A stretch of DNA of 64,000 nt from Pseudorhizobium pelagicum (GTDB lineage: Bacteria; Pseudomonadota; Alphaproteobacteria; Rhizobiales; Rhizobiaceae). A program made the position numbers and the translations under genes. Every line of letters begins with the position of its first letter. Position 1 is the first letter of the stretch. Below the pieces are notes generated by a model. It saw nothing but the letters and a program-made list of their open reading frames with translations. It made no database searches and had not been told where the DNA came from. Shown one piece after another: positions 52,664 to 63,089 of the stretch. The stretch spans positions 52,778-116,777 of the forward strand of contig JOKI01000007.1 of the NCBI GenBank assembly GCA_000722615.1, written 5' to 3'.

Positions 52664-53581
52664 ATGGCGCGCCGCGATTCACTGTCCCCTCTGGGGCAAT
52701 TCGCCGAAGCAGTTTCTCTGGTTTCGCAAGGAAAGCCTGGTCATATCGTTGATACGCTCATTACCGAGCGTGGTCAGCGGATCGTCAGGCATCCGCTGTG
52801 GCCGGTGATGCGGCCATTTCTCTACACCTTGCTTCGGTATGATCGAGCGATCGAGTTCGCCAACGACATCGCCGCCATGTCCGGATTTCAGTCGTTCGAA
52901 TACCTGAGCGAGACGCTGAAGCTCGACGTGCGCGTGACGAATGCCGAGCGCATTCCGGCTTCGGGCGGCTTCATCCTGGTCAGCAACCACCCGACCGGGA
53001 TTGCGGACGGCATTGCCGTCTTCGACCTCCTCAAGGATCGTCGTCCCGACCTGATGATCTTTGCCAATCGGGATGCCGTCAGGGTCAATCCCCGGTTCGC
53101 CGAGATGATCATCCCTGTCGAATGGCGCGAGGAGCACAAGAGCAAGCTCAAGACGCGGGAAACCCTCGTGCTGACCAACAGCACGGTGGAGAACGGCAAG
53201 GTCATGGTGCTGTTTCCTTCCGGCCGCATCGCCTACTGGGCAGACGGGCAGCTGAACGAGCGGCCGTGGAAGACCTCGGCGGTGGGGCTTGCCAAGAAGT
53301 ACAACCTGCCGATCCTGCCGATCCATATGAAGGCTCGCAACTCGGGCCTCTTCTACTGGTTCGCCAAATGGTCGACGGAACTGCGCGACATGACGGTGTT
53401 CTACGAACTTCTGAACAAGAAGGGCAATCGCTTCGATGTCACGGTCGGCCAGATGATCCAGCCGGATCAGCTGGAGGGCGATCTTGCGGATGTCACGAAG
53501 GCGATCGAGACGCATACCGTCTCCAGGCTCGGTGCAGACGGTGACGCGATCTTCGGCCCGGTAACATCCTCGGGGTCCTGA
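52664..53581 (+). CDS. 1-acyl-glycerol-phosphate acyltransferase-like protein
   Basis: A 305-residue protein of the PlsC-like acyltransferase superfamily. VSNHPTGIADG (N108 to G116) is the block I motif with H109; the usual HX4D is HX5D here, with D115. VMVLFPSGRIAYW is block III. The likely reaction is acylation of a lysophospholipid, or of lyso-ornithine lipid as OlsA-type enzymes do; sequence alone does not separate them. The ATG at 52664 follows AGGAG. The frame stays open 26 codons upstream without similarity. Confidence 0.75.
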   Translation: MARRDSLSPLGQFAEAVSLVSQGKPGHIVDTLITERGQRIVRHPLWPVMRPFLYTLLRYDRAIEFANDIAAMSGFQSFEYLSETLKLDVRVTNAERIPASGGFILVSNHPTGIADGIAVFDLLKDRRPDLMIFANRDAVRVNPRFAEMIIPVEWREEHKSKLKTRETLVLTNSTVENGKVMVLFPSGRIAYWADGQLNERPWKTSAVGLAKKYNLPILPIHMKARNSGLFYWFAKWSTELRDMTVFYELLNKKGNRFDVTVGQMIQPDQLEGDLADVTKAIETHTVSRLGADGDAIFGPVTSSGS

Positions 53582-53632
53582 CTCTTCCCGAAGGGTTCCC
53601 TTTTGTTCCGCTTCGGGGCAATGTCCCGCCTT

Positions 53633-55855
53633 ATGTCCACAGAATCGACCAATCTCTTCGGCGCGCTCTTCGAGGCGCCGCCAGCCAGGCAGGTGGTGCC
53701 CGTTCTCGTGCCGTTGCCGGCGCCGGGACCCTATAGCTATGCCGTGCCGGAGGGGATGCACGTCGAGCCCGGTTCGATCATCCAGGTCCCGCTCGGTCCG
53801 CGCCAGGTGATCGGCGTCGTCTGGGACAGCCAGCCGGACGACAAGCTGGACCCGAAGAAGCTTCGCCCCATCACGCAGGTGTTCGATTGCCCGCCGCTGT
53901 CGGCCGACATGCGTCGTTTCATCGAATGGGTAGCCGGCTACACGCTTTCGCCGCCCGGACTGGTGGCGCGGATGGCCATCCGCGCGCCTGCCGCACTGGA
54001 GCCCGAGCCGATGATCGAGGGCATCCGGTATATGGGCGGACAGCCGGAACGGATGACGCCGGCACGGGCGCGGGTTCTGGATCTGGTGGGTGAGGAAGAC
54101 ATTTCCTGGACGCGGGCAGGGCTGGCGCATGCCGCCGGCGTCTCGACGAGCGTCATCGACGGACTGACGCAGCGCGGGCTGTTCGAGACCGTGTTCATGC
54201 CGCCGCCGCCGGTTGTCGCGCGGCCGGATCCCGACTATGCCGCCGCGCGCATCGAGGGGCCTCAGACGGAGGCTGCGGCGGAGATCGTCGCGCTTGTGCG
54301 CAAGGGCGGTTTCTCATCGTCGCTGATCGACGGGGTGACCGGCTCCGGCAAGACCGAGGTCTATTTCGAAGCGATCGCCGAGACGCTGCGGCAGGGCAGG
54401 CAGGTGCTGATCCTGCTGCCCGAGATCGCCCTGACGTCAAGCTTCCTCGAGCGGTTCCAGGATCGCTTCGGCGCCAAGCCCGGCGAGTGGCACTCCGATC
54501 TTTCACCGCGGACGCGCGAGAGGGTGTGGCGCGGCATCGTCACCGGCGCGGTCCAGGTGGTGGCGGGCGCCCGCTCGGCGCTCTTTCTGCCGTTCGAGAA
54601 CCTTGGCCTGATCGTCGTCGACGAGGAGCACGACCCGGCCTACAAGCAGGAGGACCGGGTGTTCTACAATGCCCGGGACATGGCGGTCGTGCGGGCGAGG
54701 ATCGGCGACTTCCCGATCGTGCTCGTGTCGGCGACCCCCTCCGTCGAAAGCAAGGTCAACGCCCAGGCCGGCCGCTATCATCTCCTGCATCTGCCGACGC
54801 GCTTTGGCGATGCCGCCATGCCTGACCTGCATCTGATCGACATGCGGCGCCATGCGCCCCAGAGGGGCGGCTTCCTGTCGCCGGTGCTGCTTCGGGCGAT
54901 TGGCAAGACGATCGAACACGGCCACCAGTCGCTGCTCTTCCTGAACCGCCGCGGCTATGCACCGCTGACGCTCTGCCGCGTATGCGGCCACCGCTTCCAG
55001 TGCCCGCAGTGTTCGAGCTGGCTCGTCGAACACCGCTTCCGCAACCAGATCCAATGCCATCAATGCGGCTACCACGAGCCCACACCGGAGGCCTGTCCGG
55101 AATGCGGCACGCTCGACCATCTCGTGGCCTGCGGGCCGGGGGTGGAGCGCATTGCGGAGGAGGTCGAGAAGCATTTCCCCGAAGCCCGCACCATTGTCAT
55201 GTCCTCCGACCTTCTCGGTGGCGTGAAGCGCCTGCGGCTGGAACTGGACGCCATCGCGCGCGGCGATGCCGATATTGTGATCGGGACGCAACTGGTCGCG
55301 AAGGGCCACAACTTCCCGCTGATGACGCTGGTGGGAATCATCGATGCGGATCTTGGGCTTGCCAATGGCGATCCGCGCGCGGCGGAGCGGACGTTCCAGC
55401 TTCTCAGCCAGGTGACGGGCAGGGCCGGGAGAACGGGTCTCAAGAGCCATGGCCTGCTACAGACCTACCAGCCGCAGCACCCGGTGATGCAGGCGATCGT
55501 CTCGGGCGACCCCAGCGCCTTTTACGAGCGGGAGATCACCGAGCGGGAGAAGGCAATCCTGCCGCCGTTCGGGCGGCTTGCTTCGGTCATCGTCTCTGCG
55601 GAGGGGCGGGCCGACGCGGAACTGCACGCGCGCGGGCTCAGGGCCGCCGCTCCGCAGGTCTCCGGCATATCGGTTCTGGGTCCGGCCGAAGCGCCCCTGG
55701 CGCTGGTGCGGGGGCGTCACCGTTTCAGGCTGCTGGTTCACGGACGCCGCAATTCCGACATGCAGGGCTTTCTCCAGGTGATGATGGAAAAAGGCCCGAA
55801 GATCCGAGGCTCGGTGCATGTGCAGATCGACGTCGACCCGCAGAGCTTTCTTTGA
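53633..55855 (+). CDS. priA: Primosomal protein N', replication-restart helicase PriA
   Basis: A 740-residue superfamily 2 DNA helicase that reloads the replisome at collapsed forks. Walker A is GVTGSGKT (234-241), the DEEH box starts at D330, and eight cysteines of the two zinc knuckles lie near 446-499 (CRVCGHRFQCPQC, CHQCGYHEPTPEACPEC). Motifs V-VI (GTQLVAKGHNFP, QVTGRAGR) are intact. The start is uncertain: ATG 53633 fits the family best; ATG 53621 and TTG 53603 are possible. Confidence 0.94.
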   Translation: MSTESTNLFGALFEAPPARQVVPVLVPLPAPGPYSYAVPEGMHVEPGSIIQVPLGPRQVIGVVWDSQPDDKLDPKKLRPITQVFDCPPLSADMRRFIEWVAGYTLSPPGLVARMAIRAPAALEPEPMIEGIRYMGGQPERMTPARARVLDLVGEEDISWTRAGLAHAAGVSTSVIDGLTQRGLFETVFMPPPPVVARPDPDYAAARIEGPQTEAAAEIVALVRKGGFSSSLIDGVTGSGKTEVYFEAIAETLRQGRQVLILLPEIALTSSFLERFQDRFGAKPGEWHSDLSPRTRERVWRGIVTGAVQVVAGARSALFLPFENLGLIVVDEEHDPAYKQEDRVFYNARDMAVVRARIGDFPIVLVSATPSVESKVNAQAGRYHLLHLPTRFGDAAMPDLHLIDMRRHAPQRGGFLSPVLLRAIGKTIEHGHQSLLFLNRRGYAPLTLCRVCGHRFQCPQCSSWLVEHRFRNQIQCHQCGYHEPTPEACPECGTLDHLVACGPGVERIAEEVEKHFPEARTIVMSSDLLGGVKRLRLELDAIARGDADIVIGTQLVAKGHNFPLMTLVGIIDADLGLANGDPRAAERTFQLLSQVTGRAGRTGLKSHGLLQTYQPQHPVMQAIVSGDPSAFYEREITEREKAILPPFGRLASVIVSAEGRADAELHARGLRAAAPQVSGISVLGPAEAPLALVRGRHRFRLLVHGRRNSDMQGFLQVMMEKGPKIRGSVHVQIDVDPQSFL

Positions 55856-55912
55856 GAATCAAGAGCCGGCTGGTATGGGGCGTTTCCCCTTCCCGCATTC
55901 CAGGAGAGAACA

Positions 55913-56296
55913 GTGGAGCTCTACTTCCCGAGCGAACTACCGGAGCAACTGGCCTTTGTCTCTGCGGCAGTGGTGGCCGTGATCGGCCTCCTCACGCTGC
56001 TGTTTCCGGCCGCCGTGCTCAAGGCCGCGGGCTTTACCACGGGTGAGGTCGCTGCCGAGGGATTCGGTGCGGCGCGCTCCTCGGGCGGCCTTCAGCTCGG
56101 GCTTGGGCTGGCAGCCCTGGCGCTTGCCCAGGATTTCACCTACCTGATGCTCGGCAGCGCACTGGCCATGGCGGCGCTCGGACGCATGCTGTCGCTGCTG
56201 CTGGACCGCGGCTGGACCGGCCGCAATGTGCTCGCCGTATTGCTGCAGCTTGCGCTGGCGAGCCTGCCGCTCGGCTATGTGCTCGGTTATTTCTAG
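55913..56296 (+). CDS. Small membrane protein of unknown function
   Basis: A 127-residue hydrophobic protein with four predicted helices (about residues 14-40, 59-72, 74-95 and 102-125). It starts with GTG at 55913 with GGAGAG upstream. The FPAAVLKAAGF and GAARSSGGLQLGLGL stretches resemble small DUF4345-like membrane proteins, but I am not certain of the family. It follows priA by 57 bases and ends before a terminator, so it is probably co-transcribed with priA. No function can be assigned. Confidence 0.6.
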   Translation: MELYFPSELPEQLAFVSAAVVAVIGLLTLLFPAAVLKAAGFTTGEVAAEGFGAARSSGGLQLGLGLAALALAQDFTYLMLGSALAMAALGRMLSLLLDRGWTGRNVLAVLLQLALASLPLGYVLGYF

Positions 56297-56346
56297 GCTC
56301 CGGACGCGGGGGAATCGCGGCCGGCATGTCATAAATTAGGCTCAGC

Positions 56347-56367
56347 GCCTTGGAGCCAAGGCTTTTT
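56347..56367 (+). terminator. Rho-independent terminator before the atp operon
   Basis: GCCTTG (56347-56352), loop GAGC, CAAGGC (56357-56362), then five T (56363-56367). It closes the priA-small membrane protein unit and isolates the atp promoter region (56368-56535), in which I see no clear promoter match. Confidence 0.75.
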
Positions 56368-56535
56368 AGCCTATCTGCCGTGTTGCGAGTCCATAGCTCC
56401 TATGCTAGACGAACCGCGAACGTGTGAAAGGGTCAGCGAGAAAGCTGGCTGTTTTCAATCAAATAGCAAATAATCTCAGGGGCTTGTCGGTCTCCCGCTC
56501 GGAGGTCTGGCGCCTGACAAAAACTCAGGGAAACT

Positions 56536-57102
56536 GTGCCCGTGGCTGACACGTCCCAGCTGATTTCCGGTGTAGCGGAGCGATACGCATCGTCGCTGTT
56601 CGAACTCGCTCTCGAGTCGAACTCGATCGATGCCGTCAGCGCAGATCTCGCTCGGTTCGAAGCCATGATGAACGAAAGCGCCGATCTGAAGCGCCTCGTC
56701 GTAAGCCCGGTGTTTTCGGCCGACGAGCAGAAGCGCGCGATTTCGGCGGTTGCCGACAGGGCGGGCATCACCGGTGTCGTCGGAAATTTCCTCAGGGTGG
56801 TTGCCGGCAACCGGCGCCTCTTCGCGTTGCCGGGCATGATCCGGGGCTTTCGACAGATTGCCGCTGCCCATCGCGGCGAAGTTACGGCCGAAGTGACGTC
56901 CGCACACGCGTTGACGCCGGCCCAGGAAAACGAACTCAAGTCGGCGCTGAAGGGCGTCACTGGCAAGGATGTGGTCATCGCCGTTACCGTCGACCCCACG
57001 CTTCTTGGCGGCCTGATCGTCAAGGTCGGATCGCGCCAGATCGACACCTCCCTTCGCACCAAACTTTCCACCCTTAAGCTTGCACTGAAAGAGGTTGGCT
57101 GA
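56536..57102 (+). CDS. atpH: ATP synthase F1 delta subunit
   Basis: A 188-residue delta (OSCP) subunit that links F1 to the peripheral stalk. [14 protein letters not shown] opens it and [22 protein letters not shown] closes it, both family signatures. It begins with GTG 56536, with AGGGAA upstream; GTG 56542 is in frame. Its TGA shares one base with the atpA ATG. In alphaproteobacteria F0 genes are in a separate operon, consistent with this F1-only cluster. Confidence 0.93.
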   Translation: MPVADTSQLISGVAERYASSLFELALESNSIDAVSADLARFEAMMNESADLKRLVVSPVFSADEQKRAISAVADRAGITGVVGNFLRVVAGNRRLFALPGMIRGFRQIAAAHRGEVTAEVTSAHALTPAQENELKSALKGVTGKDVVIAVTVDPTLLGGLIVKVGSRQIDTSLRTKLSTLKLALKEVG

Positions 57103-58631
57103 TGGATATCCGCGCCGCGGAAATTTCCGCAATTCTTAAAGATCAAATCAAGAACTTCGGCCAGGAGGCTGAGGTTTCCGAAGTCGGCCAGGTGCTCTCG
57201 GTGGGTGACGGTATCGCTCGCGTCTACGGTCTGGACAACATCCAGGCCGGCGAGATGGTCGAGTTCCCGGGCGGCGTCCGCGGCATGGCGATGAACCTCG
57301 AAGCCGACAACGTCGGCGTGGTCATCTTCGGCTCCGAGCGCGAGATCAAGGAAGGCGACACCGTCAAGCGGACGGGTGCCATCGTTGAAGTGCCGGTTGG
57401 TCCGGAACTGCTCGGCCGCGTCGTCGACGCGCTCGGCAATCCGATCGACGGCAAGGGCCCGATCGCCACGACCCGCCGTTCGCGCGTCGACATCAAGGCT
57501 CCCGGCATCATCCCGCGCAAGTCGGTTCACGAGCCGATGTCGACCGGCCTCAAGGCCATCGATGCGCTGATCCCGGTCGGTCGTGGCCAGCGCGAGCTCG
57601 TCATCGGCGACCGCCAGACCGGCAAGACAGCCATCATTCTCGATACTTTCCTCAACCAGAAGCCGATCCACGACAACGGCCCGGATGCGGAAAAGCTCTA
57701 CTGCGTGTATGTCGCCATCGGTCAGAAGCGCTCGACCGTTGCCCAGTTCGTGAAGGTGCTCGAAGAGCGCGGCGCACTGCCGTATTCGATCATCGTTGCT
57801 GCAACCGCCTCCGATCCGGCGCCGATGCAGTACCTGGCACCGTTTGCCGGCTGCGCCATGGGTGAATACTTCCGTGATAACGGCCAGCACGCACTGATCG
57901 CCTATGACGATCTGTCCAAGCAGGCTGTTGCCTATCGCCAGATGTCGCTTCTGCTGCGCCGTCCGCCGGGCCGTGAAGCCTATCCGGGCGACGTTTTCTA
58001 CCTGCATTCGCGTCTTCTCGAGCGCGCCGCCAAGCTCTCCGACGAGCGTGGCGCCGGTTCGCTGACGGCCCTGCCGGTCATCGAAACCCAGGGTAACGAC
58101 GTTTCGGCGTTCATCCCGACCAACGTGATCTCGATCACCGACGGCCAGATCTTCCTCGAGACGGACCTGTTCTACCAGGGCATCCGTCCTGCTGTGAACG
58201 TCGGTCTGTCGGTGTCCCGCGTCGGCTCCGCCGCGCAGGTCAAGGCGATGAAGCAGGTTGCCGGTTCGATCAAGGGCGAGCTTGCGCAGTACCGCGAAAT
58301 GGCGGCCTTCGCGCAGTTCGGTTCCGATCTGGATGCCTCGACGCAGCGCCTGCTGAACCGCGGTGCCCGCCTGACGGAACTCCTGAAGCAGCCGCAGTTC
58401 TCGCCGCTCAAGACGGAAGAACAGGTTGCGGTGATCTTTGCTGGCGTCAACGGCTACCTGGACAAGATCCCGGTCGGCGACGTCGGCAAGTTCGAGCAGG
58501 GCCTGCTCAACTACCTTCGCTCCGAAGGCAAGGACGTTCTCGATGCGATCCGCACCGAGAAAGCCCTGTCGGACGACATCAAGGCAAAGCTCAAGGCGGC
58601 CATCGACAGCTTCGCCAAGTCTTTCGCCTGA
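57102..58631 (+). CDS. atpA: ATP synthase F1 alpha subunit
   Basis: A 509-residue regulatory nucleotide-binding subunit of F1. The Walker A is GDRQTGKT (169-176), the family signature [14 protein letters not shown] is intact, and the carboxy end is SFAKSFA. Three alternate with three beta subunits to make the catalytic ring. ATG 57102 overlaps the atpH stop by one base. Confidence 0.97.
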   Translation: MDIRAAEISAILKDQIKNFGQEAEVSEVGQVLSVGDGIARVYGLDNIQAGEMVEFPGGVRGMAMNLEADNVGVVIFGSEREIKEGDTVKRTGAIVEVPVGPELLGRVVDALGNPIDGKGPIATTRRSRVDIKAPGIIPRKSVHEPMSTGLKAIDALIPVGRGQRELVIGDRQTGKTAIILDTFLNQKPIHDNGPDAEKLYCVYVAIGQKRSTVAQFVKVLEERGALPYSIIVAATASDPAPMQYLAPFAGCAMGEYFRDNGQHALIAYDDLSKQAVAYRQMSLLLRRPPGREAYPGDVFYLHSRLLERAAKLSDERGAGSLTALPVIETQGNDVSAFIPTNVISITDGQIFLETDLFYQGIRPAVNVGLSVSRVGSAAQVKAMKQVAGSIKGELAQYREMAAFAQFGSDLDASTQRLLNRGARLTELLKQPQFSPLKTEEQVAVIFAGVNGYLDKIPVGDVGKFEQGLLNYLRSEGKDVLDAIRTEKALSDDIKAKLKAAIDSFAKSFA

Positions 58632-58662
58632 GACCAGATCTAGCCCTAAGGACCGATAACGG

Positions 58663-59541
58663 ATGCCTTCACTAAAGGATCTGAAAAACCGGATCGCCTC
58701 CGTCAAGGCGACGCAGAAGATCACCAAGGCGATGAAGATGGTCGCCGCGGCGAAGCTGCGCCGTGCGCAGGAGGCGGCCGAGGCCGCTCGTCCCTACGCC
58801 GAGCGGATGAACAAGGTGCTCGCCAACGTCAGTGCCGCGTCGGAAGGTGGTGCGGAAGCGCCTCTGCTTCTGACGGGTACCGGTCGCGACCAGGTTCACC
58901 TTCTCGTCGTGGCAACGGGTGAACGCGGCCTTGCCGGCGGTTTCAACTCCTCGATCATCCGGCTGGCGCGCGACCATGCGCTCAAGCTGCTTTCGCAGGG
59001 CAAGACGGTGAAGATCCTGACCGTCGGCCGCAAGGGTAACGACATCCTGCGGCGGACGTTCAAGGAGAACATCGTCGACTACATTACCTTCCGCGAGGTC
59101 AAGCAGCTGAGCTTCGTGAACGCCGACGAAGTGGCGGGCAAGGTTCTCCACCTCTTCAACAAGGGCGAGTTCGACGTCGCAACCATCTTCTATGCGCGCT
59201 TCCAGTCGGTGATTTCTCAGGTGGCGACAGCCCAGCAGATCATCCCGGCGACGTTTGAGAAGACGGAAGCTGCGACCGGCGCTGCCGTTCTCTACGAATA
59301 CGAGCCGAGCGAAGAAGAAATCCTCGAGGACCTGCTGCCGCGCAATGTCGCCGTGCAGATCTTCCGGGCGCTGCTCGAAAACAACGCATCCTTCTATGGC
59401 GCTCAGATGTCCGCAATGGACAGCGCGACGCGCAATGCCGGTGATATGATCAACAGGCTGACCTTGTCCTACAACCGTCAGCGTCAGGCCCAGATCACCA
59501 AGGAACTCATTGAAATCATTTCGGGCGCGGAAGCGCTCTGA
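58663..59541 (+). CDS. atpG: ATP synthase F1 gamma subunit
   Basis: A 292-residue rotor shaft subunit. The amino helix [36 protein letters not shown] and the carboxy helix [23 protein letters not shown] form the coiled coil inside the alpha-beta ring. ATG 58663 follows AAGGA, 31 bases after atpA. Confidence 0.96.
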   Translation: MPSLKDLKNRIASVKATQKITKAMKMVAAAKLRRAQEAAEAARPYAERMNKVLANVSAASEGGAEAPLLLTGTGRDQVHLLVVATGERGLAGGFNSSIIRLARDHALKLLSQGKTVKILTVGRKGNDILRRTFKENIVDYITFREVKQLSFVNADEVAGKVLHLFNKGEFDVATIFYARFQSVISQVATAQQIIPATFEKTEAATGAAVLYEYEPSEEEILEDLLPRNVAVQIFRALLENNASFYGAQMSAMDSATRNAGDMINRLTLSYNRQRQAQITKELIEIISGAEAL

Positions 59542-59546
59542 GATAA

Positions 59547-61007
<1,461 letters not shown>

Positions 61008-61077
61008 GCTGACGAAACGCGGGTGCGCCACTCCGGTGGCGCGCCATTGCATGCAACACGTGAAGAAGTGAACCGCC

Positions 61078-61485
61078 ATGGCTGACGCCTTCAATTTTGA
61101 ACTCGTTTCTCCAGAGCGCCTTCTCGTTTCCGAAAAGGTCACGGAAGTGGTGATCCCGGCGACGCTGGGGGAGATGACGGTTATGGCCCATCATGCGCCG
61201 GCCATGACGACGATCAAGCCAGGGGTCGTCTCGGTAAAGCTCGCTGGCGGCGAGGTGACCAAATACGTGGTGTTCGGCGGTTTCGCCGATATCCTGCCGA
61301 CGGGCTGCACGCTGCTGGCGGAATCTGCCGTCAAGCTTTCGGATGTGACCCGGGAAACGCTGCAGGCCCGCATCGATGCTGCGCGCAAGGATGCAGAGGC
61401 GACGACAGACCACGGCCACAAGACGAAGCTCGAGGAATATCTGGCGGCGCTGACCAATCTGAACGGCGCCATCCTGCCTGCGTGA
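61078..61485 (+). CDS. atpC: ATP synthase F1 epsilon subunit
   Basis: A 135-residue subunit with the amino beta-barrel (FNFELVSPERLLVSEKVTEVVIPATLGEMTVMAHHAP) and a carboxy helical part. It binds the gamma shaft and can inhibit ATP hydrolysis. It lies 70 bases after atpD, the largest gap in the operon, and is followed by a terminator. Confidence 0.95.
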   Translation: MADAFNFELVSPERLLVSEKVTEVVIPATLGEMTVMAHHAPAMTTIKPGVVSVKLAGGEVTKYVVFGGFADILPTGCTLLAESAVKLSDVTRETLQARIDAARKDAEATTDHGHKTKLEEYLAALTNLNGAILPA

Positions 61486-61506
61486 TTTCGGCTTCATACT
61501 ATCTGG

Positions 61507-61531
61507 AAAGCGGCCTCTGGCCGCTTTTTTT
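61507..61531 (+). terminator. Rho-independent terminator of atpHAGDC
   Basis: AAAGCGGCC (61507-61515), loop TCT, GGCCGCTTT (61519-61527) and a T run. It starts 21 bases after the atpC stop. Confidence 0.93.
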
Positions 61532-61581
61532 GTTGCGTGGTCGCGCTTTGCTTGCTGTGCTTGCGGCAGGGAGACGCCGGC

Positions 61582-62475
61582 ATGATCGACAAACTGGAAT
61601 TCTTTATCGCCCTGGCGCGGGAACGGCATTTCGGTCGCGCCGCGGAGGAGAGCGGAATTTCGCAACCATCCCTTTCGGCCGCCATTCGCCAGCTTGAAGA
61701 TCAGCTGGGCGTCGTCCTCGTGGTGCGGGGTTCTCGCTTTCAGGGCCTGACGCCGGAGGGGCAGCGGGTGTTGGAATGGGCGAGGCGCATCGTCGGCGAC
61801 GCACGCACCATGCGCGAGGAGATGCGGGCCGCAAAGACCGGCCTCTCCGGTCATATCCGCCTGGCTGCCATCCCCACGGCGCTCGCCATGATCCCGCGGT
61901 TGACGGAGCCCTTCCAGGCGAAGCACCCGGACGTCACCTTCTCCGTAGTCTCCCGCAATTCCCTGCAGGTGCTGAGCCAGTTAGACAATTTCGAGATCGA
62001 TGCGGGGATCACCTATCTCGACAACGAACCTCTGGGCCGTGTCACCAGCGTGCCTCTGTATGCCGAACACTATACGCTGGTGACGGCGGAGGGGACGCCC
62101 TTTGCGGATCGGGAGGCCGTGACGTGGAAGGAGATGAATGGCGTTAGGCTATGCCTATTGACTCCCGACATGCAGAACCGACGGATCATCAACCAGCACC
62201 TCGCGGAGGCGGGAGTCACGGTGAAACCGACTCTCGAGTCCAACTCCATGGTCGTTCTGCTCTCGCACGTGGGCACCGGACAATGGGCAAGCATCATGCC
62301 GCGGAATGTGGCGAAGTCGTTCGGATTTGCAAAGCAGATCAGGATGATTCCCATTATCGAGCCGGAAGCGAGTCATATCGTCGGCCTGGTCGCGACCCAT
62401 CGCGAGCCATTTACTCCCCTTGTTTCGGCTCTTCTTTATCAAGCGCGCAGCCTGAGCGCCGCTGATCTCGTTTGA
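61582..62475 (+). CDS. LysR-family regulator, probable formate dehydrogenase (fds) regulator
   Basis: A 297-residue LysR-type regulator. The winged helix-turn-helix is residues 1-60 (FGRAAEESGISQPSLSAAIRQLE), followed by the linker helix and a periplasmic-binding-like effector domain (FSVVSRNSLQVLSQLDNFEIDAG). Its place and orientation directly before fdsG, and known LysR genes (fdsR) beside fds operons in other bacteria, suggest it controls formate dehydrogenase; the effector is not known. The ATG at 61582 has GGGAG upstream. An ATAG-N7-CTAT dyad overlaps its stop codon region. Confidence 0.82.
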   Translation: MIDKLEFFIALARERHFGRAAEESGISQPSLSAAIRQLEDQLGVVLVVRGSRFQGLTPEGQRVLEWARRIVGDARTMREEMRAAKTGLSGHIRLAAIPTALAMIPRLTEPFQAKHPDVTFSVVSRNSLQVLSQLDNFEIDAGITYLDNEPLGRVTSVPLYAEHYTLVTAEGTPFADREAVTWKEMNGVRLCLLTPDMQNRRIINQHLAEAGVTVKPTLESNSMVVLLSHVGTGQWASIMPRNVAKSFGFAKQIRMIPIIEPEASHIVGLVATHREPFTPLVSALLYQARSLSAADLV

Positions 62476-62490
62476 TAGCTTTTTTCTATC
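62474..62490 (+). promoter_or_regulatory. LysR-type dyad (ATAG-N7-CTAT) upstream of fdsG
   Basis: GATAG (62474-62478), seven bases, CTATC (62486-62490). This is the ATAG-N7-CTAT spacing bound by several LysR-family regulators (OxyR-like). It sits at the end of the regulator gene, 120 bases before fdsG. A TTGACC at 62510-62515 with CACTAT at 62534-62539 is a weak promoter candidate just downstream. Confidence 0.5.
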
Positions 62491-62609
62491 GCGTAACAAA
62501 ACAGGTTTATTGACCGTTCCCGGTTGCCGCCCCCACTATGTACACATAAGCGCCGAAGCAGGCGTCGAGAGGGTGCCACTCGTGCATCGTCCGAGGGGAG
62601 GCTTGAGAC

Positions 62610-63089
62610 ATGAACGTGCATGTGGCGACCGGTGGTTATGCCGAGCGGGCTCTATCGATTATCGATGACCTGAAACACCTCGAGGGGCCGATGCTGCCCA
62701 TTCTTCATGCCATCCAGCATGAGTTCGGCTTCGTGCCGGAAGAGGTGAAGCCTGTCCTGGCGCGCGAGCTCAACCTGTCCCGCGCCGAGGTGCATGGGGT
62801 GGTGACATTCTACCACGACTTCCGCGATGCGCCTGCAGGCCGCCACGTCCTGAAGATCTGTCGTGCCGAGGCCTGCCAGGCCATGGGAGCGGAACGCGTC
62901 GTCGATCAGGCTCGTCAGCTTCTTGGTATCGATTTTCACCAGACGACGCTGGACGGCGCCGTGACGCTGGAGCCGGTCTTCTGTCTGGGGCTCTGCGCCT
63001 GCGCACCGGCCGCGATGCTGGACAGCGAGGTCTATGGCCGCGTTGACGAACACTCTCTTACCGAACTTGTTGCGGAGGCGCGCCGATGA
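62610..63089 (+). CDS. fdsG: NAD-dependent formate dehydrogenase gamma subunit (NuoE-like)
   Basis: A 159-residue thioredoxin-like [2Fe-2S] protein of the NuoE/HoxE family. The cluster cysteines are C84 and C89 (ICRAEACQ) and C125 and C129 (FCLGLCAC). In molybdenum formate dehydrogenases FdsG carries electrons between the alpha subunit and the flavin of FdsB. The ATG at 62610 is four bases after GAGAC. Its stop overlaps the fdsB start by four bases (ATGA). Confidence 0.88.
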   Translation: MNVHVATGGYAERALSIIDDLKHLEGPMLPILHAIQHEFGFVPEEVKPVLARELNLSRAEVHGVVTFYHDFRDAPAGRHVLKICRAEACQAMGAERVVDQARQLLGIDFHQTTLDGAVTLEPVFCLGLCACAPAAMLDSEVYGRVDEHSLTELVAEARR

